From: Lachnospira sp. UBA4346
Lineage (GTDB): Bacteria > Bacillota > Clostridia > Lachnospirales > Lachnospiraceae
Direction: 5' to 3'
NCBI GenBank assembly: GCA_002394205.1
Contig: DGTC01000063.1
Location: forward strand, 1-18,520
DNA length: 18,520 bases
A program made the translations under genes and the position numbers. A model generated the notes under the pieces. That model made no database searches, was not told the DNA's origin, and worked only from the letters and a program-made list of their open reading frames with translations. Shown here piece by piece: positions 5,839-13,429 of the stretch. Within the stretch, counting starts at the first letter, position 1, and the number at the start of each line of letters is the position of its first letter.

Positions 5839-6957
5839 TTACTTTCCTTGAATATCAATCACAACATATTCTGACTTACAGCCTGTCTTAAATTTAATCG
5901 CCCAGTCTGCAATTCCTGAAGATACAATAAAATTCGTATGCTTTCTTGTTTCCAGACCATAATTTTTATCATTTGCACCGCTCCATTCTCCAATCCAGTT
6001 AATCGGAATAAGCTGTCCACCATGCGTATGTCCTGACAGAACCAAATCCACGCCTGCCTCAGTCTGTGCTGCATAATCATGTGGCTGATGATCTAATACA
6101 ATAACATACTTGTCATCCTCTAGCGTTTTCACAAGGGTATTCATATCTGCACGATGATTTCCCTTTTGCTCCTCAGAACGATCCTGTCGTCCCACAATGT
6201 AGAAACGATTGTCTATCAAAATATGCTCATCTTCTAAGATAACAACGCCATTTTTTTCTAATTCCCGTGCAAGATCTGCGCCGCTATATCCTCTGTAATC
6301 ATCCCCATAATATCCTTTGTCATGATTTCCATAAACATAATAGACGCCGTATGTCGGATGTAACCCCTGCAAGGCTTCGCATGCTGCAATCATATCCTCT
6401 TTCGATGTATCATCATCTACAAAATCTCCTGTAATAACTACAATATCCGGATTGGCTGCCTGCATCCGCTCAATATACTGAGCAAGCTCCTCTCCATGAA
6501 AGGTTGCACCAATATGAGAATCTGTAAACTGCACAATGCGAAGATTTCCCACTGGCTTATCTGTCGCAAGTGTATAATCCGTCTCCCAAACGTGATTCGC
6601 AAAATAATATCCCATACACAAATATAAACAGGTTCCAATAAGAACAATTCCACCAAGCAGACTATTATTTATTTTTTTTGTTGTTATTTTCTTAACAATT
6701 AAAGCAATTCCATCCGCAATCAGCCAAAATACAACAAAGTGCAGCATACACACAATGACATTCATAAGTCCCATCGTTATCCACAAAATGGCATTGATAA
6801 CCACTATCAACCCAAAACACATCCATTTTTTTGCACGTTCACTGTATTTCGAAAGAATCTTCTGAACAACTGACAGCGTCGACACACGTCCTGCAAGATA
6901 CCATAATGCAGCAGCAAGAATGACACACATAACAGCAATAAATATAATTAATAACAT
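5839..6957 (-). CDS. membrane-anchored calcineurin-like metallophosphoesterase (YaeI/YkuE type)
   Basis: The product is a 372-residue dinuclear metal phosphoesterase. The first 120 residues hold four probable membrane helices (about 2-22, 45-66, 67-88, 101-119); the catalytic domain follows from about 137. Metal ligands are visible in order: DSH (D146, H148), GD (D178), GNHD (N211, H212), H290/H293 and GHTHGGQ (309-315). The GHTHGGQ ending and membrane tether fit the YaeI/YkuE group, some of which act on lipid phosphates. The substrate here is unknown and the side of the membrane is not certain. GGAGGAG precedes the ATG by 4-5 bases. It stands alone between htrA and clpX and has its own promoter. 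Confidence 0.9.
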   Translation of the reverse strand: MLLIIFIAVMCVILAAALWYLAGRVSTLSVVQKILSKYSERAKKWMCFGLIVVINAILWITMGLMNVIVCMLHFVVFWLIADGIALIVKKITTKKINNSLLGGIVLIGTCLYLCMGYYFANHVWETDYTLATDKPVGNLRIVQFTDSHIGATFHGEELAQYIERMQAANPDIVVITGDFVDDDTSKEDMIAACEALQGLHPTYGVYYVYGNHDKGYYGDDYRGYSGADLARELEKNGVVILEDEHILIDNRFYIVGRQDRSEEQKGNHRADMNTLVKTLEDDKYVIVLDHQPHDYAAQTEAGVDLVLSGHTHGGQLIPINWIGEWSGANDKNYGLETRKHTNFIVSSGIADWAIKFKTGCKSEYVVIDIQGK

Positions 6958-7044
6958 GTTTCTCCTCCGTTTTTCTTTGATACATCTGTTTATGCCTTAT
7001 TTCAAAATCCATACATATACAATTTCGTAGGAATCTCTTCTCTC

Positions 7045-7073
7045 ATTATATCGTCGAATTTTCTTTATACCAA
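7045..7073 (-). promoter_or_regulatory. promoter of the metallophosphoesterase gene
   Basis: Minus-strand -35 TTGGTA (7068-7073) and perfect -10 TATAAT (7045-7050) with a 17-base spacer. The start near 7038 gives a leader of about 80 bases. The rest of the 6958-7325 gap holds the htrA terminator (7153-7206) and a protein-like fragment (7210-7314). Confidence 0.6.
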
Positions 7074-7152
7074 ATAAAATATTTTTATTTCATAAATTAA
7101 TTAGATTCTGTTTATAAATAAAACCTGTCCATAATTTTCATCTTTTTATACC

Positions 7153-7206
7153 AAAATAAGCCATGAAAATCTCTATTTCAAAATAGAAATTCACACAGCT
7201 TATTTT
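7153..7206 (-). terminator. hairpin behind htrA
   Basis: AAAATAAGC (7153-7161) pairs with GCTTATTTT (7198-7206), and an inner stem pairs CTATTT with AAATAG. Several internal mismatches become G-U pairs only in minus-strand RNA, so it serves the minus strand. The T-tail is short (TTTTGGTAT). It lies 120 bases after the htrA stop. Confidence 0.5.
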
Positions 7207-7209
7207 CAT

Positions 7210-7314
7210 TTATTCTGTTACGTTTCTTACTGATTCATTTTTTAAATCAATCCTCCAGGCACCTGTTACTCCTTTGATACCATGAACACAGGCAGTTTCA
7301 ATGTTCTGTCTATA
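7210..7314 (-). pseudogene. protein-like 34-codon fragment without a start codon, behind htrA
   Basis: Between two in-frame stops (TAA at 7315-7317 and TAA at 7210-7212) the minus strand encodes a stretch with natural-looking composition: IETACVHGIKGVTGAW, then RIDLKNESVRNVTE. There is no ATG, GTG or TTG in frame and no binding site. It ends just before the 7153-7206 hairpin, where the end of a gene would be expected. It is not in the htrA frame. It may be the eroded 3' end of a deleted gene, or chance. No family is assigned. Confidence 0.3.
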
Positions 7315-7325
7315 TTACACATAAA

Positions 7326-8888
7326 TCAGGACTTCTTATCAAGTGTTACAGTTGCTGTCTTTAACACATACTGATTACCTTCTAAATGATAATACTCAAT
7401 CTGCACGGTTTCACCGGCAGCATAATACTGCATGGTTGACTGTAAACTTGCAAAAGATGAAATCGTCTGATCATCAAAACTTACAATAATATCATATGCA
7501 CCAAGTCCTGCTTTTTCTGCTGCGGAACCTGAAGCCACCTGACGAATCAGAATTCCCTGTGGATAGCCATACTGTGTTGCCATTGCACTTGTAATATCCA
7601 TCGCTGAAATTCCAAGATATGATGCCTCTGAAGCACTTACCTTTGTTCTTGTCTGACGATTCATTAATGAATCAATCAAATCACGCACCGTTGATACCGG
7701 AATAGAATATGCCATACCTTCTACACCTGTTTCTGATGTCTTTGCAAAATTTATACCGATTACCTTACCGGATGCATCTAACATGGCACCACCACTGTTT
7801 CCTGAGTTGATTGCTGCATTTGTTAAAAATAATCCTGTAAATGTTACATTGTCTACTGTAATTGAACGATTCAATGCACTGATAATACCTGTTGTTACAG
7901 ACTGACCTTCGCCAAGTGCATTACCGATTGCCACCACCTGCTGTCCAACAACAACATCCTCTGAATCGCCAAGCTCTGCAATTGCAATTTTACTCAATGT
8001 ATCTGCGCTAATATCAGATAAATTTACTGCAACAACCGCAATATCTTTATCAGATTTTGCACCTTTTACTGTCGCACTGACTGTTGAATCATCTACAAAT
8101 ACGCACTGTAAATCATTCACATCCTCGATAACATGATTGTTTGTAAGAATTAATAATTCCGTATCATTCTTTCCTACGATAATACCTGTACCACTTGTCG
8201 ATGCTTCATAAGACTGTGCACCACCAAACAATCCATATAATGAATTCCCTCCGGATACTGTTGTCGTGCCCTTTAACGCTACCATCGCCGGAAGTGCTGC
8301 CTTTGCAACGGATGAAACATCCATATCAGAACTGACTACGTCTGCTGCTCCTTCTGCCACAACGGATGCCGTCGGTGTAACATTTGATGTAACAGTAGCT
8401 ATTTCGTAATTTGATTTATTATTTGTTGTTCCCGGAAGAATATGAATTCCTGCATAGAACGTTCCCAGCATTGCGCCACCGGCTATCACGCCACAGAGCA
8501 ACGATGCAGCTACACGCTTAACCATTTTCTTCTGGAAAAATGTTTTTATACCGCCATTTCCTGATTTTCTCTTGTGCTTCTTCTGATTGGAATCCGGTTC
8601 CTGTGTGAATGTCGTCTGATTCGATGTACTGCCTGCTGAATAATAATTTTGATGAAATGTATGATCCTGATATGAATTCTGACCATAAGACGACTGGTAG
8701 GAATTTCCTGTCTGTTCCTGATTCTGTGTTGCTTCCTGACTTGTTGTATTTCTATAATCCTGTGTATTGTATGGAATATCATCTCTTCGATAACGATATT
8801 CCGAACTCATATTCTGTGTTTCCTGATTTGATGTATTTTCATTTGCACTGCCATATCCTGACTGTGTATTATTTTCTTCTTCAAACAT
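7326..8888 (-). CDS. membrane-anchored HtrA/DegP-like serine protease with one PDZ domain
   Basis: HtrA proteases degrade or refold damaged exported proteins at the outer membrane face. The 520-residue product has a Gln/Asn/Ser/Tyr-rich cytoplasmic tail (1-100), a basic patch (KKHKRK, 103-108) and one membrane helix (about 125-147). The trypsin-like domain has triad H252 (TNNHVIED), D282 (KDIAVV) and S365 (NSGNSGGAM). A PDZ domain covers about 424-515. All catalytic residues are intact. AAGGAG lies 10 bases before the ATG. The unusually long low-complexity tail is the oddest part. It is transcribed alone, downstream of the pgm terminator, with a palindrome upstream that may be an operator. 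Confidence 0.93.
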   Translation of the reverse strand: MFEEENNTQSGYGSANENTSNQETQNMSSEYRYRRDDIPYNTQDYRNTTSQEATQNQEQTGNSYQSSYGQNSYQDHTFHQNYYSAGSTSNQTTFTQEPDSNQKKHKRKSGNGGIKTFFQKKMVKRVAASLLCGVIAGGAMLGTFYAGIHILPGTTNNKSNYEIATVTSNVTPTASVVAEGAADVVSSDMDVSSVAKAALPAMVALKGTTTVSGGNSLYGLFGGAQSYEASTSGTGIIVGKNDTELLILTNNHVIEDVNDLQCVFVDDSTVSATVKGAKSDKDIAVVAVNLSDISADTLSKIAIAELGDSEDVVVGQQVVAIGNALGEGQSVTTGIISALNRSITVDNVTFTGLFLTNAAINSGNSGGAMLDASGKVIGINFAKTSETGVEGMAYSIPVSTVRDLIDSLMNRQTRTKVSASEASYLGISAMDITSAMATQYGYPQGILIRQVASGSAAEKAGLGAYDIIVSFDDQTISSFASLQSTMQYYAAGETVQIEYYHLEGNQYVLKTATVTLDKKS

Positions 8889-8939
8889 AATCTATAATCT
8901 CCTTTCTATCTTGTATTCTTTTCAATACCAACACATTTA

Positions 8940-8959
8940 TGAACATACAAGTATGTTCA
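8940..8959. promoter_or_regulatory. 20-base perfect palindrome upstream of htrA
   Basis: TGAACATAC and GTATGTTCA flank two bases, 51-71 bases before the htrA start codon. No T-run follows on either strand, so a terminator is unlikely. A weak minus-strand promoter (TTGTAT, 17 bases, TATTGA) would have its -35 inside it, which would fit repression. The binding protein is unknown. Confidence 0.45.
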
Positions 8960-8978
8960 ATTGGCTCGTTATTCGTGT

Positions 8979-9033
8979 AAATAAAAAGAACACATCTCGT
9001 CTATGCTTTGTAGTATACTGACGAAATGTGTTC
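8979..9033 (-). terminator. terminator of pgm
   Basis: GAACACAT plus TCGTC (8988-9000) pair with GACGA plus ATGTGTTC (9020-9033). The single mismatch is C-A on the plus strand, therefore G-U in minus-strand RNA. The minus strand continues with TTTTTATTT (8979-8987). It lies 39 bases after the pgm stop. Confidence 0.85.
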
Positions 9034-9072
9034 ATATTGTGTTTATATTGTAAAGAAAATTTGAAAACGAGA

Positions 9073-10800
9073 TTACTGTCCGATTACTTCCATAACAGCA
9101 TCTGTAAGCTCTGCTAACTTGCTGTCGGCATCTTCAAGTCCGCTTCCCTTAACGCCCATGTAGAACTTAATCTTAGGTTCTGTACCAGATGGTCTTGCAC
9201 AGCACCAAGCATTATCTGTCAAATCAAAATAGAGTACATTAGATGATGGAAGTCCTGTCTTAGACTTTTCACCAGTCTGAAGATTTGTACACGCATCTGT
9301 CTTATAATCTCTGAATTCAACAACATCCCATGCACCAAACTTCTTTGGTGGGTTCTTACGAAGTGTATCCATCATTTCTGCAATCTTTGCTGCACCTTCT
9401 GCACCCTTCATTGTGATTGCCTTCTGACCTTCTTTGTAATAACCATACTTATCAAAGATGTTAATCATCTGATCCCATAATGTGATTCCCTTAGACTTAT
9501 AGAATGCAGCAGCCTCACATAAAGCCATAACTGCTACGATGGCATCCTTATCTCTTGCATGTGTACCAACAAGACAGCCATAACTCTCTTCAAAACCAAA
9601 TTCATATTCGTATGTATTCTGCTGTTCAAAAAGCTTAATCTGCTCACCGATAAATTTGAATCCTGTTAATACTTCAATCAAATGTACATTGTATTCTGCT
9701 GCAATTGCATCTGCCATATTTGTAGATACGATTGTCTTAACAAATGCACCATTCTTATGTAATGTACCCTTTTCTTTTCTCTGTGAAAGAAGGTATTCAG
9801 CAATTAACATTCCTGACATATTACCTGTAAATGACATATACTCGCCAGTCTTAGAATCCTTAGAATATACACCAAGTCTGTCTGCATCCGGATCTGTTGC
9901 AAGAATAATATCCGCATCCTTTTCTTTTGCTAACTGTAATGCAAGTGTAAATGCCTTTGGATCTTCCGGATTTGGATAATCTAATGTTGTGAAATCCGGA
10001 TCCGGCTTCTCCTGTTCCGGTACAACATATACATGCTTAAAGCCTAATTCTTTTAAGATACGGCGAACCGGTACATTACCTGTTCCGTGGAATGGTGTGT
10101 ATACAATCTTAATATCATCCGCAACCTGCTTGATAATATCTCCATTGATACTCATCTTCTTCAATGCAGCAATATACTTATCATCCATATCATAACCGAT
10201 AACATTGTATAAACCACAAGCTCTTGCTTCATCAATGTCCATTGTCTTAACCGTATTATAATCTGTTACAGCCTTAACTTCTGTAATAATCTGTGTATCT
10301 TTCGGTGCTGTAATCTGTGCGCCATCTTCCCAATATACCTTGTAACCATTATATTCCGGCGGATTGTGACTTGCTGTAATAACAATACCGGCGATACAAT
10401 GCAATTCACGTAATGCAAATGACAATTCCGGTGTTGGTCTTAATGAAGGGAAAATAAATGCCTTGATACCATTTGCATTGAGGCATAATGCTGCTTCATC
10501 CGCAAATTCCGGTGACATTCTTCTTGAATCATAAGCAATTGCAACCCCTCTGTCTGCTGCACCTTCTTTAAGAATGAAATTAGCAAGTCCCTGTGTTGCT
10601 TTTCTTACCGTATATATGTTCATTCTGTTTGTACCGTTGCCAATAACCCCTCTTAAACCACCGGTACCAAATTCCAAGTCCTTATAGAAGCGATCTTCAA
10701 TCTCTGCTTCATTTCCTGCAATCGATGCTAACTCTGCTCTCGTTGCTTCATCGAAATATTCGTTTTTACACCACTGTTGATATGTCTCCATATAACCCAT
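9073..10800 (-). CDS. pgm: alpha-D-phosphohexomutase, probably phosphoglucomutase
   Basis: The enzyme interconverts hexose-1- and hexose-6-phosphates, supplying glucose-1-phosphate for glycogen and envelope sugars or returning it to glycolysis. The 575 residues show all four family signatures: TASHNP (142-147, phospho-Ser144), the magnesium loop DPDADR (303-308), the sugar loop GFEESYG (402-408) and the phosphate loop RPSGTEPK near 546-553. The length and EESYG loop fit the long PGM/PMM2-like group (PgcA type) rather than GlmM (about 450 residues). AGAGGG lies about 9 bases before the ATG at 10800; a second ATG three codons in is possible. The gene has its own promoter and terminator. Specificity for glucose over mannose is inferred. 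Confidence 0.92.
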   Translation of the reverse strand: MGYMETYQQWCKNEYFDEATRAELASIAGNEAEIEDRFYKDLEFGTGGLRGVIGNGTNRMNIYTVRKATQGLANFILKEGAADRGVAIAYDSRRMSPEFADEAALCLNANGIKAFIFPSLRPTPELSFALRELHCIAGIVITASHNPPEYNGYKVYWEDGAQITAPKDTQIITEVKAVTDYNTVKTMDIDEARACGLYNVIGYDMDDKYIAALKKMSINGDIIKQVADDIKIVYTPFHGTGNVPVRRILKELGFKHVYVVPEQEKPDPDFTTLDYPNPEDPKAFTLALQLAKEKDADIILATDPDADRLGVYSKDSKTGEYMSFTGNMSGMLIAEYLLSQRKEKGTLHKNGAFVKTIVSTNMADAIAAEYNVHLIEVLTGFKFIGEQIKLFEQQNTYEYEFGFEESYGCLVGTHARDKDAIVAVMALCEAAAFYKSKGITLWDQMINIFDKYGYYKEGQKAITMKGAEGAAKIAEMMDTLRKNPPKKFGAWDVVEFRDYKTDACTNLQTGEKSKTGLPSSNVLYFDLTDNAWCCARPSGTEPKIKFYMGVKGSGLEDADSKLAELTDAVMEVIGQ

Positions 10801-10828
10801 CTGAAAAACCCTCTTTTCTATTATTTTT

Positions 10829-10870
10829 CCTGTGCATCTATTCCACAGGCACTACGTACAAAATGTACGT
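10829..10870 (-). other. two hairpins in the pgm leader
   Basis: In the predicted pgm 5' leader the minus-strand RNA can form a 7-base stem, ACGTACA against TGTACGT (10854-10870, 3-base loop). A second 6-base stem, CCTGTG against CACAGG (10829-10849), follows. Neither is followed by a T-run; the second is followed by A-rich sequence and then the pgm binding site. They look like leader structure rather than a terminator of ptsH, and match no riboswitch class I know. Confidence 0.4.
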
Positions 10871-10878
10871 CCTTATTT

Positions 10879-10907
10879 ATTATAATACATTCTTGATTTG
10901 AAATCAA
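10879..10907 (-). promoter_or_regulatory. promoter of pgm
   Basis: Minus-strand -35 TTGATT (10902-10907) and perfect -10 TATAAT (10879-10884) with a 17-base spacer, between ptsH and pgm. The start would be near 10872, immediately before the two leader hairpins. Confidence 0.65.
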
Positions 10908-10917
10908 TGATTGAAAA

Positions 10918-11184
10918 TTAATCGACAAGTGCCGCTTCAAATGCAGCTACTACCTGCTTCAATGCTTCCTGCTCATCTTCGCCTTCTGCTATAATTTCAA
11001 CTTCCTGTCCACACTTTACGCCAGATGCAAGAATGGAAATAACACTCTTTGCATTGGCATCTTTGCCTTCTCCATAGCGCATCGTCACTTTCGACGTGAA
11101 CTGAATTGCCTTATCACACATTGCTCCAGCCGGACGCAAATGAATTCCCAATGCACTACCTACTAATACCTTCTGACTTACCAT
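10918..11184 (-). CDS. ptsH: HPr family phosphocarrier protein
   Basis: HPr passes phosphate from enzyme I to PTS sugar transporters. In Firmicutes, its Ser-phosphorylated form is the co-effector of CcpA. The 88-residue product has the active His15 in GIHLRPAG (13-20) and the regulatory serine S47 in AKSVIS. Both sites are present, so it is not a Crh-like protein lacking His15. Leu follows the active His where Ala is usual (GLHARPA). AGGAGGA lies 9 bases before the ATG. It follows cdaR by 19 bases and looks like the last gene of the cdaA-cdaR unit. No enzyme I or PTS permease is nearby. Confidence 0.93.
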   Translation of the reverse strand: MVSQKVLVGSALGIHLRPAGAMCDKAIQFTSKVTMRYGEGKDANAKSVISILASGVKCGQEVEIIAEGEDEQEALKQVVAAFEAALVD

Positions 11185-11203
11185 CTTGTATATTCCTCCT
11201 ATA

Positions 11204-12502
11204 TTAATTTACACTTGTTGTCGTTTCCGACTGTGTGTTTTGCTGTATAACAGCCTGTGTGGCTGTCTCCTCACTTACCTGTGTTTTTCCTGTTATGATA
11301 ACTGTTGCTGTATAATTTCCAACAACCGAAATTCCACTCTGTGGTGCAAAAGCAATATCCACCTGATGTTCACCATTATCAAGACCTGATACATTCACAT
11401 ATGCACCCAACACCGAAGCATCTGTATTCGATACATTATTCACGCCTGATACTGTAATATTTAAAGTTGCATCATTTAATTCAGCCTGCATCGTTTCCGT
11501 GATGCCATCTATACGGATTTGATTGGTTCTTAAAGAAATCGTTGTATTTTGATTCTGCTCGATATTTGCCTTAACATTTACATAATTGTTTGATGCAACT
11601 GTAATTCCCTCTAATACATAATCCGACAGCCAGAATCTATACTCCTTGTTCTGTGTGATTCCATTAATATCTATCGGTATCGTAATTTGCTGAATTGAAT
11701 CAATCAGCGAAGCCTCACCTGAAATAATTGCACTATTCGTATCTGCTTCTATGCCACGAAATGTACTGCCTGCCGCCGGCGTACCAAGTGTCTGATAAAT
11801 AACATCTACCGTTTTAGAATAGCCAACATTTGCTGTAAAATGAACCTCTGTACGTGATAATTCCAATCCGGACTGCTCAATAACATTTCCTTCATAATCA
11901 TATAAGACAATTGAAGCCGTATCAGATATATCAGCTGTCGCATCGCTAATATCGTATACGGCCTTTACCTGGGCAATCTTCTGTACTGCAGAAGACAGCC
12001 CTGTTACTTTAATTGTTGCGGGAGTCACCGAATCATTTAATACAACGTATCCTTTTGAACCATTCCCCATCATCTCTACTTTCACATCAAATGCCTGTGT
12101 AACACGATTCTCAATATTGAGTTTGACTGCTGTTGTCTTCGGTGTCACTTCTACATTTTGTAATACTTTTCCATTTTTTTCAACATGTACCTGAATATCT
12201 ACATAATCTGCAAATGCAGTAATCGTGCTGAAATCTGCTGTTGCTACAATATCGCTCGTCTTAATATCTGTCACAACGCTCTTTGGTCCGCTTACATATA
12301 CAGATATTTTATTTCCATCTAGCACTTCATAAGAATATCCTAAATCCGTAATACTTTCTGTATTGGTAAGCTGAACCGGAACACCACTGATTGTCACACC
12401 TGTATTGGGATCATATATATTGACAATGACACCCCATAACAGAATTGCTCCAATAATAGATAATATCTTCAGGCTGAAATTATCAAATATCTTTTCCTTC
12501 AT
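11204..12502 (-). CDS. cdaR: YbbR-repeat protein, CdaA regulator CdaR
   Basis: CdaR (YbbR) binds and modulates the membrane diadenylate cyclase CdaA from outside the membrane. The 432-residue product has one N-terminal membrane helix (about 9-30, ILSIIGAILLWGVIVNIYD) followed by about four YbbR beta-repeats. These are recognisable as recurring ITVSGVN- or IKVTGLSS-type ends about 80-90 residues apart, and there is a Thr/Gln-rich C-terminal tail. The ATG at 12502 is chosen because GGAAGGGG lies 5 bases upstream and the protein then begins MKEKIFDN, typical of the family. It overlaps the end of cdaA by 20 bases, which suggests translational coupling. Confidence 0.92.
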   Translation of the reverse strand: MKEKIFDNFSLKILSIIGAILLWGVIVNIYDPNTGVTISGVPVQLTNTESITDLGYSYEVLDGNKISVYVSGPKSVVTDIKTSDIVATADFSTITAFADYVDIQVHVEKNGKVLQNVEVTPKTTAVKLNIENRVTQAFDVKVEMMGNGSKGYVVLNDSVTPATIKVTGLSSAVQKIAQVKAVYDISDATADISDTASIVLYDYEGNVIEQSGLELSRTEVHFTANVGYSKTVDVIYQTLGTPAAGSTFRGIEADTNSAIISGEASLIDSIQQITIPIDINGITQNKEYRFWLSDYVLEGITVASNNYVNVKANIEQNQNTTISLRTNQIRIDGITETMQAELNDATLNITVSGVNNVSNTDASVLGAYVNVSGLDNGEHQVDIAFAPQSGISVVGNYTATVIITGKTQVSEETATQAVIQQNTQSETTTSVN

Positions 12503-13361
12503 TCTTTCCCCTTCCTCTCCAGATCTTGAATGATTTAGACTCAATGGACTTCTTTCTTAAAAACTCCAGTTTGTTCCGCAAAGATTCTTTATCTATATTC
12601 CGAATGATTTCGCCACCAACTGCAACAGATACCGCACCAGTTTCCTCTGATACGATAATTGTAAAGCTATCCGTCACTTCACTAATACCTACACCGGCTC
12701 GATGCCTTGTTCCTAATTCCTTACTCAGATTTATATTATCTGATAATGGTAAATAACATGTCGCTGCTAATGCTCTGTTTCCTCTGACGATTACAGCTCC
12801 ATCATGCAGCGGTGTATTATGCTCAAAAATATTAATTAACAACTGGCTCGTCACAACACCGTCTACTTCGATTCCCGTCCGAATATATTCTTCAAGCATC
12901 ATATCCTGCTCAATAACAATCAACGCACCAGTCCGTACTGCGCCCATCTCATACGCTGCCCGAACCAGTTCATCTGCCGTCTTACTGCTGAACAGCTCAC
13001 CCTTATCATGTCCCTCTCCGAAACTAAATAATCCGGACATAATCTTTCTTCTTCCTAACTGTTCAAGTGCTCTTCTTAATTCAGGCTGAAAGATAATTAC
13101 CAATGCGATAATACCAACACTGATTGTCTTTGATGCAATCCACAAAATAGTTCGCAGATTCAGAATATAGGCAATGATTGCAAAGAAACCAACTACAATA
13201 ATTCCCTTTAACAACGACCATGCTTTCGTATCTTTAATCCATACCAGAATACTATACAAAATAAATGCAATCAGTATAATTTCAATCACATCTGTCCACT
13301 GCATTCTCGGTACGTAGAACTTTGCCAGATAATTCTGTACAAAATTATTGATTGCTGTCAT
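12483..13361 (-). CDS. cdaA: membrane diadenylate cyclase CdaA
   Basis: CdaA condenses two ATP into c-di-AMP, which controls potassium and osmolyte uptake and cell-wall balance. The 292-residue product has three N-terminal membrane helices (about 23-41, 51-68, 72-92). The cytoplasmic DAC domain has both active motifs, DGA (187-189, in LHDGAVIVRGN) and RHR (219-221, in LGTRHRAGVGISE). ATG at 13361 follows AAAGGAG at 5-6 bases; the frame stays open 10 codons farther upstream. Order cdaA-cdaR is the standard one, but glmM, the usual third gene in Bacilli, is replaced by ptsH. No strong promoter was seen in the 68 bases before it, so it may be read through from the genes upstream. Confidence 0.96.
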   Translation of the reverse strand: MTAINNFVQNYLAKFYVPRMQWTDVIEIILIAFILYSILVWIKDTKAWSLLKGIIVVGFFAIIAYILNLRTILWIASKTISVGIIALVIIFQPELRRALEQLGRRKIMSGLFSFGEGHDKGELFSSKTADELVRAAYEMGAVRTGALIVIEQDMMLEEYIRTGIEVDGVVTSQLLINIFEHNTPLHDGAVIVRGNRALAATCYLPLSDNINLSKELGTRHRAGVGISEVTDSFTIIVSEETGAVSVAVGGEIIRNIDKESLRNKLEFLRKKSIESKSFKIWRGRGKNEGKDI

Positions 13362-13429
13362 GCCTGCTCCTTTCTGCTCTCCTAATAACACAATGACCTA
13401 CTTCAGGTTCTTCCTTATATATTTTCTAT

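Noticed and set aside
8940..8959. LexA (SOS) box reading of the htrA palindrome
   Set aside because: The Firmicute LexA pattern needs GAAC and GTTC four bases apart; here they are ten apart.
9656..9979. 107-codon plus-strand ORF
   Set aside because: It is antisense to the metal and sugar loop region of pgm, with no binding site or motif.
9073..10800. Assignment of the mutase next to cdaA-cdaR as glmM
   Set aside because: The protein is about 125 residues longer than GlmM and has the EESYG sugar loop and RPSGTEPK ending of the long PGM/PMM2 group.
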